Shown in pieces: positions 41,079 to 49,789 of a DNA stretch of 64,000 nucleotides (its first letter is position 1; every line of letters begins with the position of its first letter). The DNA is taken from positions 1-64,000 of the forward strand of contig CAWUJT010000003.1 of assembly GCA_963922715.1 (NCBI GenBank), in the 5' to 3' direction. Source of the DNA: CAWUJT01 sp963922715 (GTDB lineage: Bacteria; Pseudomonadota; Alphaproteobacteria; Rhodobacterales; Rhodobacteraceae). The translations under genes were made by a program, and so were the position numbers. The notes under the pieces are model-generated. The model was not told the DNA's origin and did no database searches. It saw nothing but the letters and a program-made list of their open reading frames with translations.

Positions 41079-41497
41079 AACACCTCACCCCACAATTGTG
41101 GCGGTTTTGTATCGTTGGATTTGTTGGCTTTTCCATTGATGCAAGCCTTTTGTTAGGACTCACAACAGTGGGAGGTGACCCTTTTCTGATGCGTCTGCCT
41201 TCTGCAGTTGCAGCCATAGTCGCAACGTATGTTCTCAACGTTTTATGGACCTTTCGGAGTTCTCTGCCGCAAGCACGATCTTCTCTGAGCTTAAACACTT
41301 TCTGGAAATATCTCACGATGCAAAGTTTGAGTTTTGCCCTCAATTATAGTATCTATTCTCTGATTATCTTTCTTAGCGCTGTTACTGTTTTTAATATTCT
41401 GTTTGCGGTGGTCTGCGGAACAGCAACCGCGCTGGTCTTCAATTTCCTAGGGGCGCGTTGGCTGTTGGCACATAAACCTCGAGCTATTGAGGTTTAA
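41075..41497 (+). CDS. GtrA-family membrane protein
   Basis: A 140-residue protein with four membrane helices of the GtrA/DPMS family, thought to flip polyprenyl-linked sugars. FCIVGFVGFSIDASLLLGL at the N-terminus, NVLWTFRS in the middle loop and NFLGARWLL at the end are typical. It is coupled to the GT2 gene by ATGA. Together with the GT-C protein the three form a plausible make-flip-transfer set for glycosylating a cell-surface molecule. Confidence 0.9.
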   Translation: MKHLTPQLWRFCIVGFVGFSIDASLLLGLTTVGGDPFLMRLPSAVAAIVATYVLNVLWTFRSSLPQARSSLSLNTFWKYLTMQSLSFALNYSIYSLIIFLSAVTVFNILFAVVCGTATALVFNFLGARWLLAHKPRAIEV

Positions 41498-41546
41498 TCT
41501 TTGCCTCTGGATGAAACATTCTGTAATACTGTCATTCTGGGTTCTC

Positions 41547-41648
41547 TTACAACTGGCGAGCATAAACAAAGAAAATAGTGATTGCCCCTACAACCGCAAG
41601 AAACAAAATAGCCACAGTCCAGGCGACTTTAGACAAAGTCTTCTCCAT
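41547..41648 (-). CDS. Candidate small membrane protein
   Basis: A 33-codon frame, MEKTLSKVAW... ending FVYARQL, gives a short basic/amphipathic N-terminus, one hydrophobic helix and a positive end. It lies in the 346-nt gap between the gtrA-like gene and hrpB, which holds nothing else convincing. The same frame stays open 78 nt further upstream with protein-like content (SEDIEVFLEALLSVFRW) but no start codon, so this may be the tail of a longer, broken gene. No clear ribosome site. Confidence 0.35.
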   Translation of the reverse strand: MEKTLSKVAWTVAILFLAVVGAITIFFVYARQL

Positions 41649-41843
41649 ACTGGACAAAGAGGACCAGCGGAAAACACTAAGCAATGCTTCAAGAAATACT
41701 TCTATATCCTCACTCCGAATTCTTGTAAAGCATATGGGATCGTACCAATCACCTTAAAGATAATAAAGGGCTCTCCCAATGCGCCAAGATGATATCAGCA
41801 GATATTGAATAAATAGATTTTCTAAACAAAGAATACCCAAACA

Positions 41844-44255
41844 TCAATTTTTATCTGCGCGTGATTTTGCCTGTAAGGTAGGTTGCGCCTTAGTTGGGTC
41901 TTCTGGCCAGGGGTGTTTGGGATAACGCCCCCGCATCTCCTTGCGGACATCCGCATAACTTCCCGCCCAAAACCTTGGCAAATCCTGTGTGACTTGGATC
42001 GGTTTGCCCCCTGGGGACAATAAAACCATACGCAGCGCCAAAGCATTCGGCCCAATCGTCGGGTGCTGTGTTTCCCCAAAAACCTCTTGCAAGCGCACAG
42101 TCACTTCTGGGACCCCACCGGCATAATCTATCGCAACCTTGCGGCCCAAAGGTGTGCGGTAATGGCTTGGCACATCACGGTCAAGCTGTGACAGAGCTTG
42201 CCAACCCAACCAACTTTCCAATGCGATGGTTGGATCAAATGTTGCAATGTCATCAGCGATTTGCACGTTTGGCATAAAAGGTCCCGCCCAATCTTCTAGG
42301 GCCTCTGTCAAAGCGTCATCGGACATATCACGCCCCGATATCGCAAGACGCGCCCGCAAGCGCAGAGCGGACTTCGACCAATTCAACGCAGCAAGCCCCA
42401 AATCACGAATGCCATCCAGGGCGGCCTGTGTGCGTGCCTCCGGCGGTGCGCCGGGCCACGGGCGTGTATCGAGAACGAGGGCCTCAAAACATTCCTCTCG
42501 CTGGGCTTTCACCCGCTTTGCGCGGGCATCCCAAAAACACCGCGCACGCCAATGAATTTGATCTTTGTAAAGTTCCCGGAACTCTGTATTGGATAAAGCA
42601 CATGCAAGGCGGACGCGCGCCTCGCGCCGTTCGCCATCTAAATCAACCGCAACGATCAAACGTTGGTTCGCCAGACTTTCCCCCGCGTTCATATATGCCC
42701 CTCCACCCCCCGAAAGCTGCCAGCGCGGCGCATCCCCAGGCCGTCTGAGGCCAACTCGATCTGGAAATGCCAGGGCCGCTTGCTGGGCAGAGGACAGCGC
42801 AGCCCCGCTTTCATATCGTTTCAACCGTTTAGTCTCGGGGCGTAGTTTCTGCGCCCAAGGGACACGCGCCTCTTGAAGCGTTTTCAGCCGTTCCATAACA
42901 TCAACCCCTGCCTGTGGCATCGAATCCCGCTCTTGCAGCAAAGCGGCAAGATCCGCAGCACCTGGCCCACCCATCAGCACCATATGCCCCAATCGTGGAT
43001 GAACCGGCACTTTGGCCAAGGCATGACCATGGGCTGTGATTTGGCCAGAGGCTATCGCGCCAAGTCGCCCCAAAAGTTCGTGCGCTGCCCGCATCGAGCC
43101 AGCCGCCGGTAGTGTCAGAAATTTCAAAGCCTGCCCCATAGGATCGCCCCATCGGGCAAGTTCCAAGGCCAGAGATGTTAAATCCCCGATTTCAATTTCA
43201 GGCGGTGGAAAAGACGTAAGCTTACCCTCTTCCGCCTTCATCCAGTTGCGAAAGCACATGCCCGGAGCAACACGCCCCGCACGACCTGTACGCTGTTTGG
43301 CTTCTGCTTTGCTGACCCATTCTGTCACCAGCCGCGCCATGGCGCGTGTTGGATCGTAGCGCGCACGCCGGGTGCGTCCGCCGTCCACCACGAAACGGAC
43401 ATCCGGTAAGGTCAAGGAGGTCTCCGCAATTGATGTGGCCAAAACAAGATGACGCATCCCTTTTGCTGGAGCGGCAACCGCCTGCTGTTGCTGTGCAAAT
43501 GGCAAGGCGCCATAGAGCGGTAAGATTTTTGTATTCTCAGGCACATGCCCATCAAGCCTTGCGCTCAGGCGGCGGATCTCTGCCGCACCTGGCAAAAAGA
43601 TTAGGCCAGAGCCCATAGGTTGCCGCTCCAAAGCCTCAAAGATAAGCGGGGCAAGCTGCGCCTCTAAAGGGGCGCGGGCCTCAGCGGGCGTTTTGCGCCA
43701 AACAATCTCCACGTCAAACGCGTGTCCGGGCGCCTGCACAAGAGGTGCGTTGTCCATAAGTGCGGCGACGGGAAGCGCATCCAAAGTGGCCGACATCACC
43801 AGAAGTTTGAGATCGGGCCTAAGGGCCGCGCGCACTTCAAGGGTCAAAGCCAGTCCAAGATCGGCGGCAATCGATCGCTCATGGAATTCGTCAAAGATAA
43901 TACAATCAATATCGGTCAGGCCTGGATCGCTTTGGATCATGGCCGTGAGTATCCCTTCGGTCACCACTTCTATGCGCGTCGCAGGTGAACTCTTCGCCGC
44001 GCCACGCATCCGATAGCCAACAGTCTCACCCACAGCTTCGCCTAAAATCTGCGCCATACGCTCTGCCGCGGCACGCGCCGCCAAACGCCGTGGCTCTAAC
44101 ATTACCAACTTACGCTCAAATACCTTGGCAGACAGTAAGGCCAGAGGCACCATCGTCGTTTTCCCCGCTCCGGGCGGCGCATGAAGCACCGCAGCACCCT
44201 GTGTCTGTAAAACCTGTAAAAGCTCTGGCAGGGCATGGGTGATTGGCAACTCCAT
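41844..44255 (-). CDS. hrpB: ATP-dependent helicase HrpB
   Basis: DEAH-type putative RNA helicase of 803 residues. The P-loop PPGAGKTT is near residue 28, the box II motif DEFH in IIFDEFHERS is characteristic of HrpB, followed by SATLD, TGRAGRVAPG and the HrpB C-terminal domain. AAGGA stands 7 nt before the ATG. It diverges from meaB. The biological target in this group is unknown. Confidence 0.93.
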   Translation of the reverse strand: MELPITHALPELLQVLQTQGAAVLHAPPGAGKTTMVPLALLSAKVFERKLVMLEPRRLAARAAAERMAQILGEAVGETVGYRMRGAAKSSPATRIEVVTEGILTAMIQSDPGLTDIDCIIFDEFHERSIAADLGLALTLEVRAALRPDLKLLVMSATLDALPVAALMDNAPLVQAPGHAFDVEIVWRKTPAEARAPLEAQLAPLIFEALERQPMGSGLIFLPGAAEIRRLSARLDGHVPENTKILPLYGALPFAQQQQAVAAPAKGMRHLVLATSIAETSLTLPDVRFVVDGGRTRRARYDPTRAMARLVTEWVSKAEAKQRTGRAGRVAPGMCFRNWMKAEEGKLTSFPPPEIEIGDLTSLALELARWGDPMGQALKFLTLPAAGSMRAAHELLGRLGAIASGQITAHGHALAKVPVHPRLGHMVLMGGPGAADLAALLQERDSMPQAGVDVMERLKTLQEARVPWAQKLRPETKRLKRYESGAALSSAQQAALAFPDRVGLRRPGDAPRWQLSGGGGAYMNAGESLANQRLIVAVDLDGERREARVRLACALSNTEFRELYKDQIHWRARCFWDARAKRVKAQREECFEALVLDTRPWPGAPPEARTQAALDGIRDLGLAALNWSKSALRLRARLAISGRDMSDDALTEALEDWAGPFMPNVQIADDIATFDPTIALESWLGWQALSQLDRDVPSHYRTPLGRKVAIDYAGGVPEVTVRLQEVFGETQHPTIGPNALALRMVLLSPGGKPIQVTQDLPRFWAGSYADVRKEMRGRYPKHPWPEDPTKAQPTLQAKSRADKN

Positions 44256-44342
44256 TCAAAATTCCTTTCGCTTCGGGCTAGACGCCCTGAATGGGAAAAG
44301 GCAGAAAGTATAGACTGGGTCAACCAAGCAACGGATGTAAAT

Positions 44343-45323
44343 ATGACAGACCAAGACCCGCTGCTTGCGCCTCTGCGTGCGGGTGAGCGGCGCGCCCTTG
44401 CCAAAGCGATCACACTGGTGGAAAGCCATAAAGCCCCCCACCGTGCCCGTGCGGCGACGCTTTTGGAGGCATTGCACGGGGCGGGGCGAGAGGCCCTGCG
44501 CATTGGGTTGTCGGGTACACCAGGCGTGGGAAAATCGACCTTTATCGAAAGCTTTGGTCGCATGCTCACCGCCCAAGGCTTGCGTGTCGCGGTGTTGGCC
44601 GTAGATCCCAGTTCAACACGGTCGGGTGGCTCAATTCTTGGCGATAAAACCCGGATGGAGCTGCTGTCGCGGGACCCAAACGCATTCATCCGTCCGTCTC
44701 CGTCGCAAAGTCACCTTGGCGGCGTTGCGCGGCGCACGTGTGATGTTGTGGCCCTGATGGAGGCGGCCGGTTTTGATGTCATTCTCATTGAGACCGTGGG
44801 CGTAGGCCAATCCGAGACCATGGTGGCACAGATGTGCGACCTCTTTACCCTTCTGATCGCACCGGCGGGCGGGGATGAGCTTCAGGGCGTCAAACGCGGC
44901 ATTATGGAGAGCGCCGACTTGATTGTCGTCAACAAAGCTGATGGTGATTTGCTGCCCGCCGCCACACGCACGGTGGCCGACTATGCGGGTGCGTTACGGC
45001 TGTTGCGGAAAAGAGCCGAAGATCCAGAGGATTTTCCGAAGGTTTTGCCGGTATCTGCCCTTTCCGAGACAGGACTGAAGACCGTATGGGCGGACATGCA
45101 AAGATTGGCCGACTGGCGGAAAAATCAGGGCTATTGGGTCCAGCGCCGTGCAGAACAGGCCGCGTATTGGTTTTCAGAAGAGGTCAAAAATGAACTGCTG
45201 GCGCGCCTGAACAATGATGAAGCGCTGAATGCGCAGATGCAAAGCCTGTCAGATCAGGTCAGACAAGGCCACCTGACGCCTCAGACTGCCGCGCAAACCA
45301 TACTCAAACAGTTACGTCCTTAA
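44343..45323 (+). CDS. meaB: Methylmalonyl-CoA mutase-associated GTPase
   Basis: G3E-family P-loop GTPase that guards and reloads the B12 cofactor of methylmalonyl-CoA mutase (also called ArgK/LAO-AO kinase in old records). The 326 residues contain Walker A GTPGVGKST, DPSSTRSGG, ETVGVGQSE and NKADGD. The ATG at 44343 gives the normal length; the frame is open upstream into the hrpB promoter. The mutase gene is not in the window. Confidence 0.92.
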   Translation: MTDQDPLLAPLRAGERRALAKAITLVESHKAPHRARAATLLEALHGAGREALRIGLSGTPGVGKSTFIESFGRMLTAQGLRVAVLAVDPSSTRSGGSILGDKTRMELLSRDPNAFIRPSPSQSHLGGVARRTCDVVALMEAAGFDVILIETVGVGQSETMVAQMCDLFTLLIAPAGGDELQGVKRGIMESADLIVVNKADGDLLPAATRTVADYAGALRLLRKRAEDPEDFPKVLPVSALSETGLKTVWADMQRLADWRKNQGYWVQRRAEQAAYWFSEEVKNELLARLNNDEALNAQMQSLSDQVRQGHLTPQTAAQTILKQLRP

Positions 45324-45363
45324 TCTCTATGAAATGGCTTGACACCACTAAGAGCCCTGAGTA

Positions 45364-45393
45364 TTTCAACCAAATGTTTTCCTAGGATATACT
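45364..45393 (+). promoter_or_regulatory. Candidate rpmB promoter
   Basis: TTTCAA at 45364-45369, 18-nt spacer, TATACT at 45388-45393 (5 of 6 to -10), about 40 nt before the rpmB start. Confidence 0.4.
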
Positions 45394-45433
45394 TTGAGAA
45401 CACTTAACATATGAAACATGTGAGGAAGATACC

Positions 45434-45718
45434 ATGTCACGCGTATGCGAATTGACAGGCAAAGGTCCAATGACCGGTAATAACGTGTCACACGCCAACA
45501 ACAAAACGAAACGGCGGTTTTTGCCCAATTTGAATGATGTGACATTGCTGTCAGAAACGCTTGGGCGGACGTTTAAGCTGCGCATTTCTGCGTCTGCTTT
45601 GCGGTCTGTGGATCATCGCGGCGGACTTGATGGTTATCTTACAAAGGCCAAAGATGTTGAGCTTTCAGCGCGCGCGCTCAAAATCAAAAAAGACATCGCA
45701 AAGGCCAAAGACGTTTAA
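45434..45718 (+). CDS. rpmB: 50S ribosomal protein L28
   Basis: Large-subunit ribosomal protein. The 94 residues start [21 protein letters not shown], the family signature, followed by [19 protein letters not shown] precedes the ATG. It stands alone, converging with cobB 21 nt away. The zinc-type CXXC pairs are not present. Confidence 0.96.
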   Translation: MSRVCELTGKGPMTGNNVSHANNKTKRRFLPNLNDVTLLSETLGRTFKLRISASALRSVDHRGGLDGYLTKAKDVELSARALKIKKDIAKAKDV

Positions 45719-45739
45719 ATCTTCCAATTTTGTCCACTC

Positions 45740-46435
45740 TTAGGTTTGCGATAAAACATCCTCGACCCATTTGGGAACAATCTGGGTTGCAGGGCCTTGA
45801 ACTTGGTCTTCGAACATATGTCCCGGCTGCGTAACTTCCAGGTTCAGTTCAATGGTCCGCGCCCCAGCCTCTTTCGCCTCTGCCACAAACCCGGCCGCGG
45901 GATAAACTGTGCCTGATGTGCCAATCGACACAAACGTTTCACACACTTGCAGGGCAGCGATGATCCGCTCCATGTGATAGGGGATTTCACCGAACCACAC
46001 CACATCTGGGCGGGTGGCCATAGCACCGCAGGAGGGACATTGATCCCGCACGTCCATCACCAGTGGCGCTGTCCAGCGATGCCCGCACCTTGCGCACAGC
46101 GCCTGAGACAATTCCCCATGCATATGCACAACATCATGCGTACCGGCGCGTTCGAGAAGATCGTCGATGTTCTGCGTCACAATCAGCACATCATCCTGCC
46201 AGGTTTGCTTGAGCCTGGCCAACGCCTGATGCGCCACATTTGGCGTGGCCTCCACCATATTCGCGCGGCGGGCATTATAGAAGGCCATGACTTTGGCCGG
46301 ATCGGCTGCAAACCCCTCTGGCGTGGCCACTTCGGCCAAATCATATTGCGTCCAGACGCCGCCTTTATCTCGGAACGTGCCCAAACCACTTTCCGCCGAA
46401 AGCCCCGCTCCCGAAAGAACGACAATACGGGTCAT
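45740..46435 (-). CDS. cobB: Sir2-family NAD-dependent deacylase
   Basis: Sirtuin that removes acyl groups from lysines using NAD. The 231 residues have GAGLSAESG (9-17), FRDKGG, QNIDDL, the catalytic His106 in HMHGEL and a zinc site of Cys114/Cys117 and Cys133/Cys136. Tyr53 and Arg56 form the YXXR pair that marks class III sirtuins able to remove succinyl or other acidic acyl groups. AAGGG is next to the ATG. It follows a small exported protein by 4 nt. A natural substrate could be Acs Lys609 (see acs), by analogy with enterics. Confidence 0.93.
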   Translation of the reverse strand: MTRIVVLSGAGLSAESGLGTFRDKGGVWTQYDLAEVATPEGFAADPAKVMAFYNARRANMVEATPNVAHQALARLKQTWQDDVLIVTQNIDDLLERAGTHDVVHMHGELSQALCARCGHRWTAPLVMDVRDQCPSCGAMATRPDVVWFGEIPYHMERIIAALQVCETFVSIGTSGTVYPAAGFVAEAKEAGARTIELNLEVTQPGHMFEDQVQGPATQIVPKWVEDVLSQT

Positions 46436-46439
46436 ACCC

Positions 46440-46736
46440 TTAGCTGCACGCTCTTTCAGCGGTAGCTGTAAAGCTTCTATAACGTATCCAGAATGCCTCA
46501 TCTCTGGCACGATCGGACTGCTGTATTTCCTGCGCCCGGTGCGGATCTTTGAAAAACCGCGCGGCTTTGCGTTGATCCGCAGAGCTCAGCGTGACATCGG
46601 CAGCAGATTGGATGCATCCACACAGCGACACCGTGGCGCTGGGACGATCTGCACGAAGACAAGCGCGCTCAATCTGGCTGGCGAAACTCAAACTTGGGCT
46701 TAAAATAAGTCCCAGACATAGATACAATCGTAGCAT
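46440..46736 (-). CDS. Small conserved exported protein
   Basis: A 98-residue secreted or periplasmic protein: signal peptide with likely cleavage after SFA (about residue 19), then four mature cysteines (RACLR, LCGC, RACS) that probably form disulfides. Related proteins in Rhodobacterales are sometimes recorded as 'arginine transporter' without evidence; nothing here looks like a transporter. AGGA stands 6 nt before the ATG. cobB starts 4 nt after its stop. Confidence 0.8.
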   Translation of the reverse strand: MLRLYLCLGLILSPSLSFASQIERACLRADRPSATVSLCGCIQSAADVTLSSADQRKAARFFKDPHRAQEIQQSDRARDEAFWIRYRSFTATAERACS

Positions 46737-46799
46737 TAAATATCCTTTGTTTTATTCTTGGAAACATGCCACACATGCGTGCGTTTCGCAAACCCGATC

Positions 46800-47138
46800 T
46801 TAGCCGAAAAGCCACAGCAGACTGTAAAGCGTTCCCGCGCCCGCAAAAATCGCAGCAATAGCATTTCGGGTGAGCGCGCCCACCAGAACTGTGGCACTTG
46901 CAGCGGCCAGCCGGGGGATGTCAAGCGCGCCTTGGGTCGCATCGGGCCAAATCACCAAAGGCGCCACCAGCCCAGGCAGAACCGCCACGGCGGTGTAGCG
47001 CAAGTGGCGCAAAACCCACTCTGGGAACCCCCGCCGACCGATAAGCCCTAGAAAACTGAAGCGCAGGAGAAACGTCCCCAAACCCAGGACGAAGATAATC
47101 ACCCAAATTGTCAGATCAGAATACTGTAGGCTGTTCAA
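46800..47138 (-). CDS. azlD: AzlD-family branched-chain amino acid export subunit
   Basis: Small partner of AzlC in export of branched-chain amino acids or analogues. The 112 residues have three to four hydrophobic segments and the conserved TFLLRFSFL and LRYTAVAVLPGLVAPL. The start is TTG, overlapping the azlC stop by 4 nt (TTGA). Confidence 0.9.
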   Translation of the reverse strand: MNSLQYSDLTIWVIIFVLGLGTFLLRFSFLGLIGRRGFPEWVLRHLRYTAVAVLPGLVAPLVIWPDATQGALDIPRLAAASATVLVGALTRNAIAAIFAGAGTLYSLLWLFG

Positions 47139-47845
47139 CGGCTTTGCTCCATGCGGCGCTCGACCTCTGCCCCGATCATCATGGCAATCACAGCCGCCAA
47201 GATCAGCCCCAGGTTATAGGGCACCCAGATCAAACAAAGGCTGCCGACCACGGATGCCATCGCCGCACTCACATGGGCCAGCGTGCGCAAGGCCGGGCCA
47301 ATGAGGGCCAGAAAGCAAATCGGGACAGCAAAGTCGAGCGCCCAAGCCTCGGGGATTGTTTCACCTAAAAGGGCGCCAAGAAACGTACAGACATACCAGC
47401 TTGGCGCAATAATCCATATCGTGCCCACAAAATAAGCCAACTTCGCAAGCAGCGGCAAATCAGGGCGCCGCTCATACTCCGCATGGGAACAGGCATAGCT
47501 TTGATCGACACAAAGATAGGCCACCAATGCCCGCTGCCACAGTTTGGCCGTACCCAGATGGGGCGTAAGAGCCGCAGAATACATTGCCATGCGCAGGTTC
47601 ACCGCAAGGGCCGAGACAATGACGATAATCGCTGGTGTGTGATCGACCATAAGCTGGACTGCTGTGAATTGCGCGGCCCCTGCAATCACGAGAATCGAAA
47701 ACCCCATCACTTGTGCCAAGGGCAGACCGGCTTCTGTGCCCACAACGCCAAACAGAACCGCGAAAGGCACGACGACCAACAAAAACGGCACCCCATCGCG
47801 TGTCCCCCGCCAAAAGGCGGCTCTCTTTTCTTTAGCTACAGACAT
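47135..47845 (-). CDS. azlC: AzlC-family branched-chain amino acid permease
   Basis: Large subunit of the AzlCD exporter. The 236 residues have six to seven membrane helices with GVPFLLVVVPFAVLFG and the family feature AGAAQFTAVQLM. AGGGGGT stands close to the ATG at 47845. Coupled to azlD. It diverges from fdhD across 65 nt. Confidence 0.93.
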   Translation of the reverse strand: MSVAKEKRAAFWRGTRDGVPFLLVVVPFAVLFGVVGTEAGLPLAQVMGFSILVIAGAAQFTAVQLMVDHTPAIIVIVSALAVNLRMAMYSAALTPHLGTAKLWQRALVAYLCVDQSYACSHAEYERRPDLPLLAKLAYFVGTIWIIAPSWYVCTFLGALLGETIPEAWALDFAVPICFLALIGPALRTLAHVSAAMASVVGSLCLIWVPYNLGLILAAVIAMMIGAEVERRMEQSR

Positions 47846-47910
47846 CCGCACCCCCTAGATTTATCCTATGGCTTACGTGTACCCTTGCACAGAAACAAGA
47901 GAACTTGCGC

Positions 47911-48717
47911 ATGATCATCGCCCCTTCCCCCGATGCGCCAAACCTATCACGCAGCCTGTCAGGGATCGACCACACCGGTGCAGAGGTCGCGCTGACAGTG
48001 ATCGAAGAACGTCCTTTGACGATCTATCTCAATGCGCGCGAAATCCTGACCGCGATGACGATCGGGGATTACCCCGCATATCTCGCAGTGGGGTTTTTGA
48101 CCAACCAGGGACTTTTGAAAGCCAGCGATGTGATCACGGCGGTTGATTACGATGCCGAGCTGGATGTTGTGGTTGTGCGCACCGCACAAGAAACAGACCA
48201 TGAGGCCAAGCTGGCCCGCGCCACCCGTACAAGCGGCTGTGCATTAGGAACTGTTTTTGGGGATATGATGGAAGGGTTGGCCAAGGTGCACCTGCCCCAA
48301 ACCAAAGTGGCCGTGGCGGACCTTTACGCGCTGGCAAAACAGATCAACACCCTGCCATCCCTATATCTAAGTGCCGGCGCGATCCATGGGACCGTGCTGT
48401 GCCAAGGGGCTGAGCCTCTGGTCTATATGGAAGATGTGGGGCGTCACAATGCCGTGGACAAAATCGCAGGCTGGATGCGGATGGAGCATGTCACGGGTAA
48501 CGATAAACTGCTCTATACAACAGGGCGCTTAACCTCTGAGATGGTGATCAAATGCGCCCAGATGGGGATACCGGCGCTTGTGTCACGCTCTGGCTTTACC
48601 GCCTGGGGCGTGGAACTCGCGCGCCAAGTGGGTCTGACGCTTGTGGGGCGCCTGCGCGGACAGCGGTTTTTGTGCATGAGCGGCGAACAGCGACTGGTTT
48701 GGGAAGACAATCCATGA
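47911..48717 (+). CDS. fdhD: Formate dehydrogenase accessory sulfurtransferase
   Basis: Passes sulfur to the molybdenum cofactor of formate dehydrogenase. The 268 residues contain EERPLTIYLN, MEDVGRHNAVDK and TGRLTSEMV, all typical. The active loop reads TSGCALGT with one cysteine (Cys110), where E. coli FdhD has CXXC. The gene starts a unit fdhD-mobA-mobB-moeA in which every start overlaps the preceding stop (ATGA). No formate dehydrogenase subunit is in the window. Confidence 0.93.
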   Translation: MIIAPSPDAPNLSRSLSGIDHTGAEVALTVIEERPLTIYLNAREILTAMTIGDYPAYLAVGFLTNQGLLKASDVITAVDYDAELDVVVVRTAQETDHEAKLARATRTSGCALGTVFGDMMEGLAKVHLPQTKVAVADLYALAKQINTLPSLYLSAGAIHGTVLCQGAEPLVYMEDVGRHNAVDKIAGWMRMEHVTGNDKLLYTTGRLTSEMVIKCAQMGIPALVSRSGFTAWGVELARQVGLTLVGRLRGQRFLCMSGEQRLVWEDNP

Positions 48718-49307
48718 GCCTGGGGGTGATCCTTGCTGGCGGGCAAGCGCGGCGCATGGGTGGGGGCGACAAGGGGCGGCTGATGCTCGGCGGGCAAAGC
48801 CTGTTTGAACGTGTGATACAGCGATTGGCCCCACAGGTCGCGGCGATCTGCCTTAACGCAAACGGCGATCTGGCGCGCTTTCAAGACGTAGGCTTGCCGA
48901 TCATCCCTGACAGCCTTCCTGGACATCTTGGACCTTTGGCGGGCATTTTGGCAGGTCTCGAGCAGGCGGTATCACTTGGACATAAAGACATCGTGACTGT
49001 GGCCGTCGATACGCCGTTTTTTCCCCATGATCTTGTGGAAAAGCTTAAAACCGCCCAGGGGGCAAGCGGGCTGGCCCTGGCGGCCACTCAGGATTCACAA
49101 GTGATTTGGCCCCATCCCACCTTTGGGCTGTGGCCGGTCTCTTTGGCGGGGGATCTGCGCGCGGCACTGGGCGACGGTGTCAGAAAGATCCTGCAGTGGA
49201 CGGACCGACATCAGCCAGGCTTTGCGGTTTTCCCCTTTAAGGCAGGGGATCCATTTTTCAACATCAACACCCCGGACGATCTTGCAAGGGCAGAGGCGCT
49301 GTTATGA
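48714..49307 (+). CDS. mobA: Molybdenum cofactor guanylyltransferase
   Basis: Adds GMP to molybdopterin to form the bis-MGD type cofactor used by DMSO-reductase family enzymes such as formate dehydrogenase. The 197 residues begin with LAGGQARRMGGGDKG, the nucleotide-binding signature, and include VAVDTPFFP and FNINTPDDL. ATGA overlap with fdhD upstream and mobB downstream. Confidence 0.94.
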   Translation: MSLGVILAGGQARRMGGGDKGRLMLGGQSLFERVIQRLAPQVAAICLNANGDLARFQDVGLPIIPDSLPGHLGPLAGILAGLEQAVSLGHKDIVTVAVDTPFFPHDLVEKLKTAQGASGLALAATQDSQVIWPHPTFGLWPVSLAGDLRAALGDGVRKILQWTDRHQPGFAVFPFKAGDPFFNINTPDDLARAEALL

Positions 49308-49789
49308 ACCTTGTGGGGATTATTGGCTGGAAAAACAGCGGCAAAACCGGGCTTGTCGAACGGCTTGTGGCACATTTCACAGCAAGGGGAGTGCGCATGG
49401 CGACCCTCAAACACACTCATCACGGCGTCGATCTTGACCCACAAGGCACCGACACCGCCCGCCATCGCGCGGCAGGTGCGACACAAGTCATGCTCGCCTC
49501 CGACACGCGATTAACCTTGATGACAGAACTATCCAAGCCAGAACCGCTGGAGACACTCGCCCAACGGCTTGGCCCCGTGGATCTTATCATCGCGGAGGGC
49601 TGGAAAGGGGGGCAGCATTTTCGGATTGAAAGCTACCACACAGGGGTGCAACAGCCCCCGCTTGCGCTGCGTGATCCCACAATCCAAGCTGTTGCCACAG
49701 ACAGCAGCCTAGATGTGGCGTGCCCCGTGTTGCCTTTGAACGATACAGAAGCGATTGCAGATTTTATCACAGAGGCATTCCGCCTATGA
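49304..49789 (+). CDS. mobB: Molybdopterin-guanine dinucleotide biosynthesis adaptor
   Basis: P-loop GTP-binding partner of MobA. The 161 residues have Walker A GWKNSGKTGL, LKHTHHGVDLDPQGTDT and IAEGWKGG. ATGA overlaps on both sides keep it in the fdhD-mobA-mobB-moeA unit. Confidence 0.93.
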   Translation: MNLVGIIGWKNSGKTGLVERLVAHFTARGVRMATLKHTHHGVDLDPQGTDTARHRAAGATQVMLASDTRLTLMTELSKPEPLETLAQRLGPVDLIIAEGWKGGQHFRIESYHTGVQQPPLALRDPTIQAVATDSSLDVACPVLPLNDTEAIADFITEAFRL

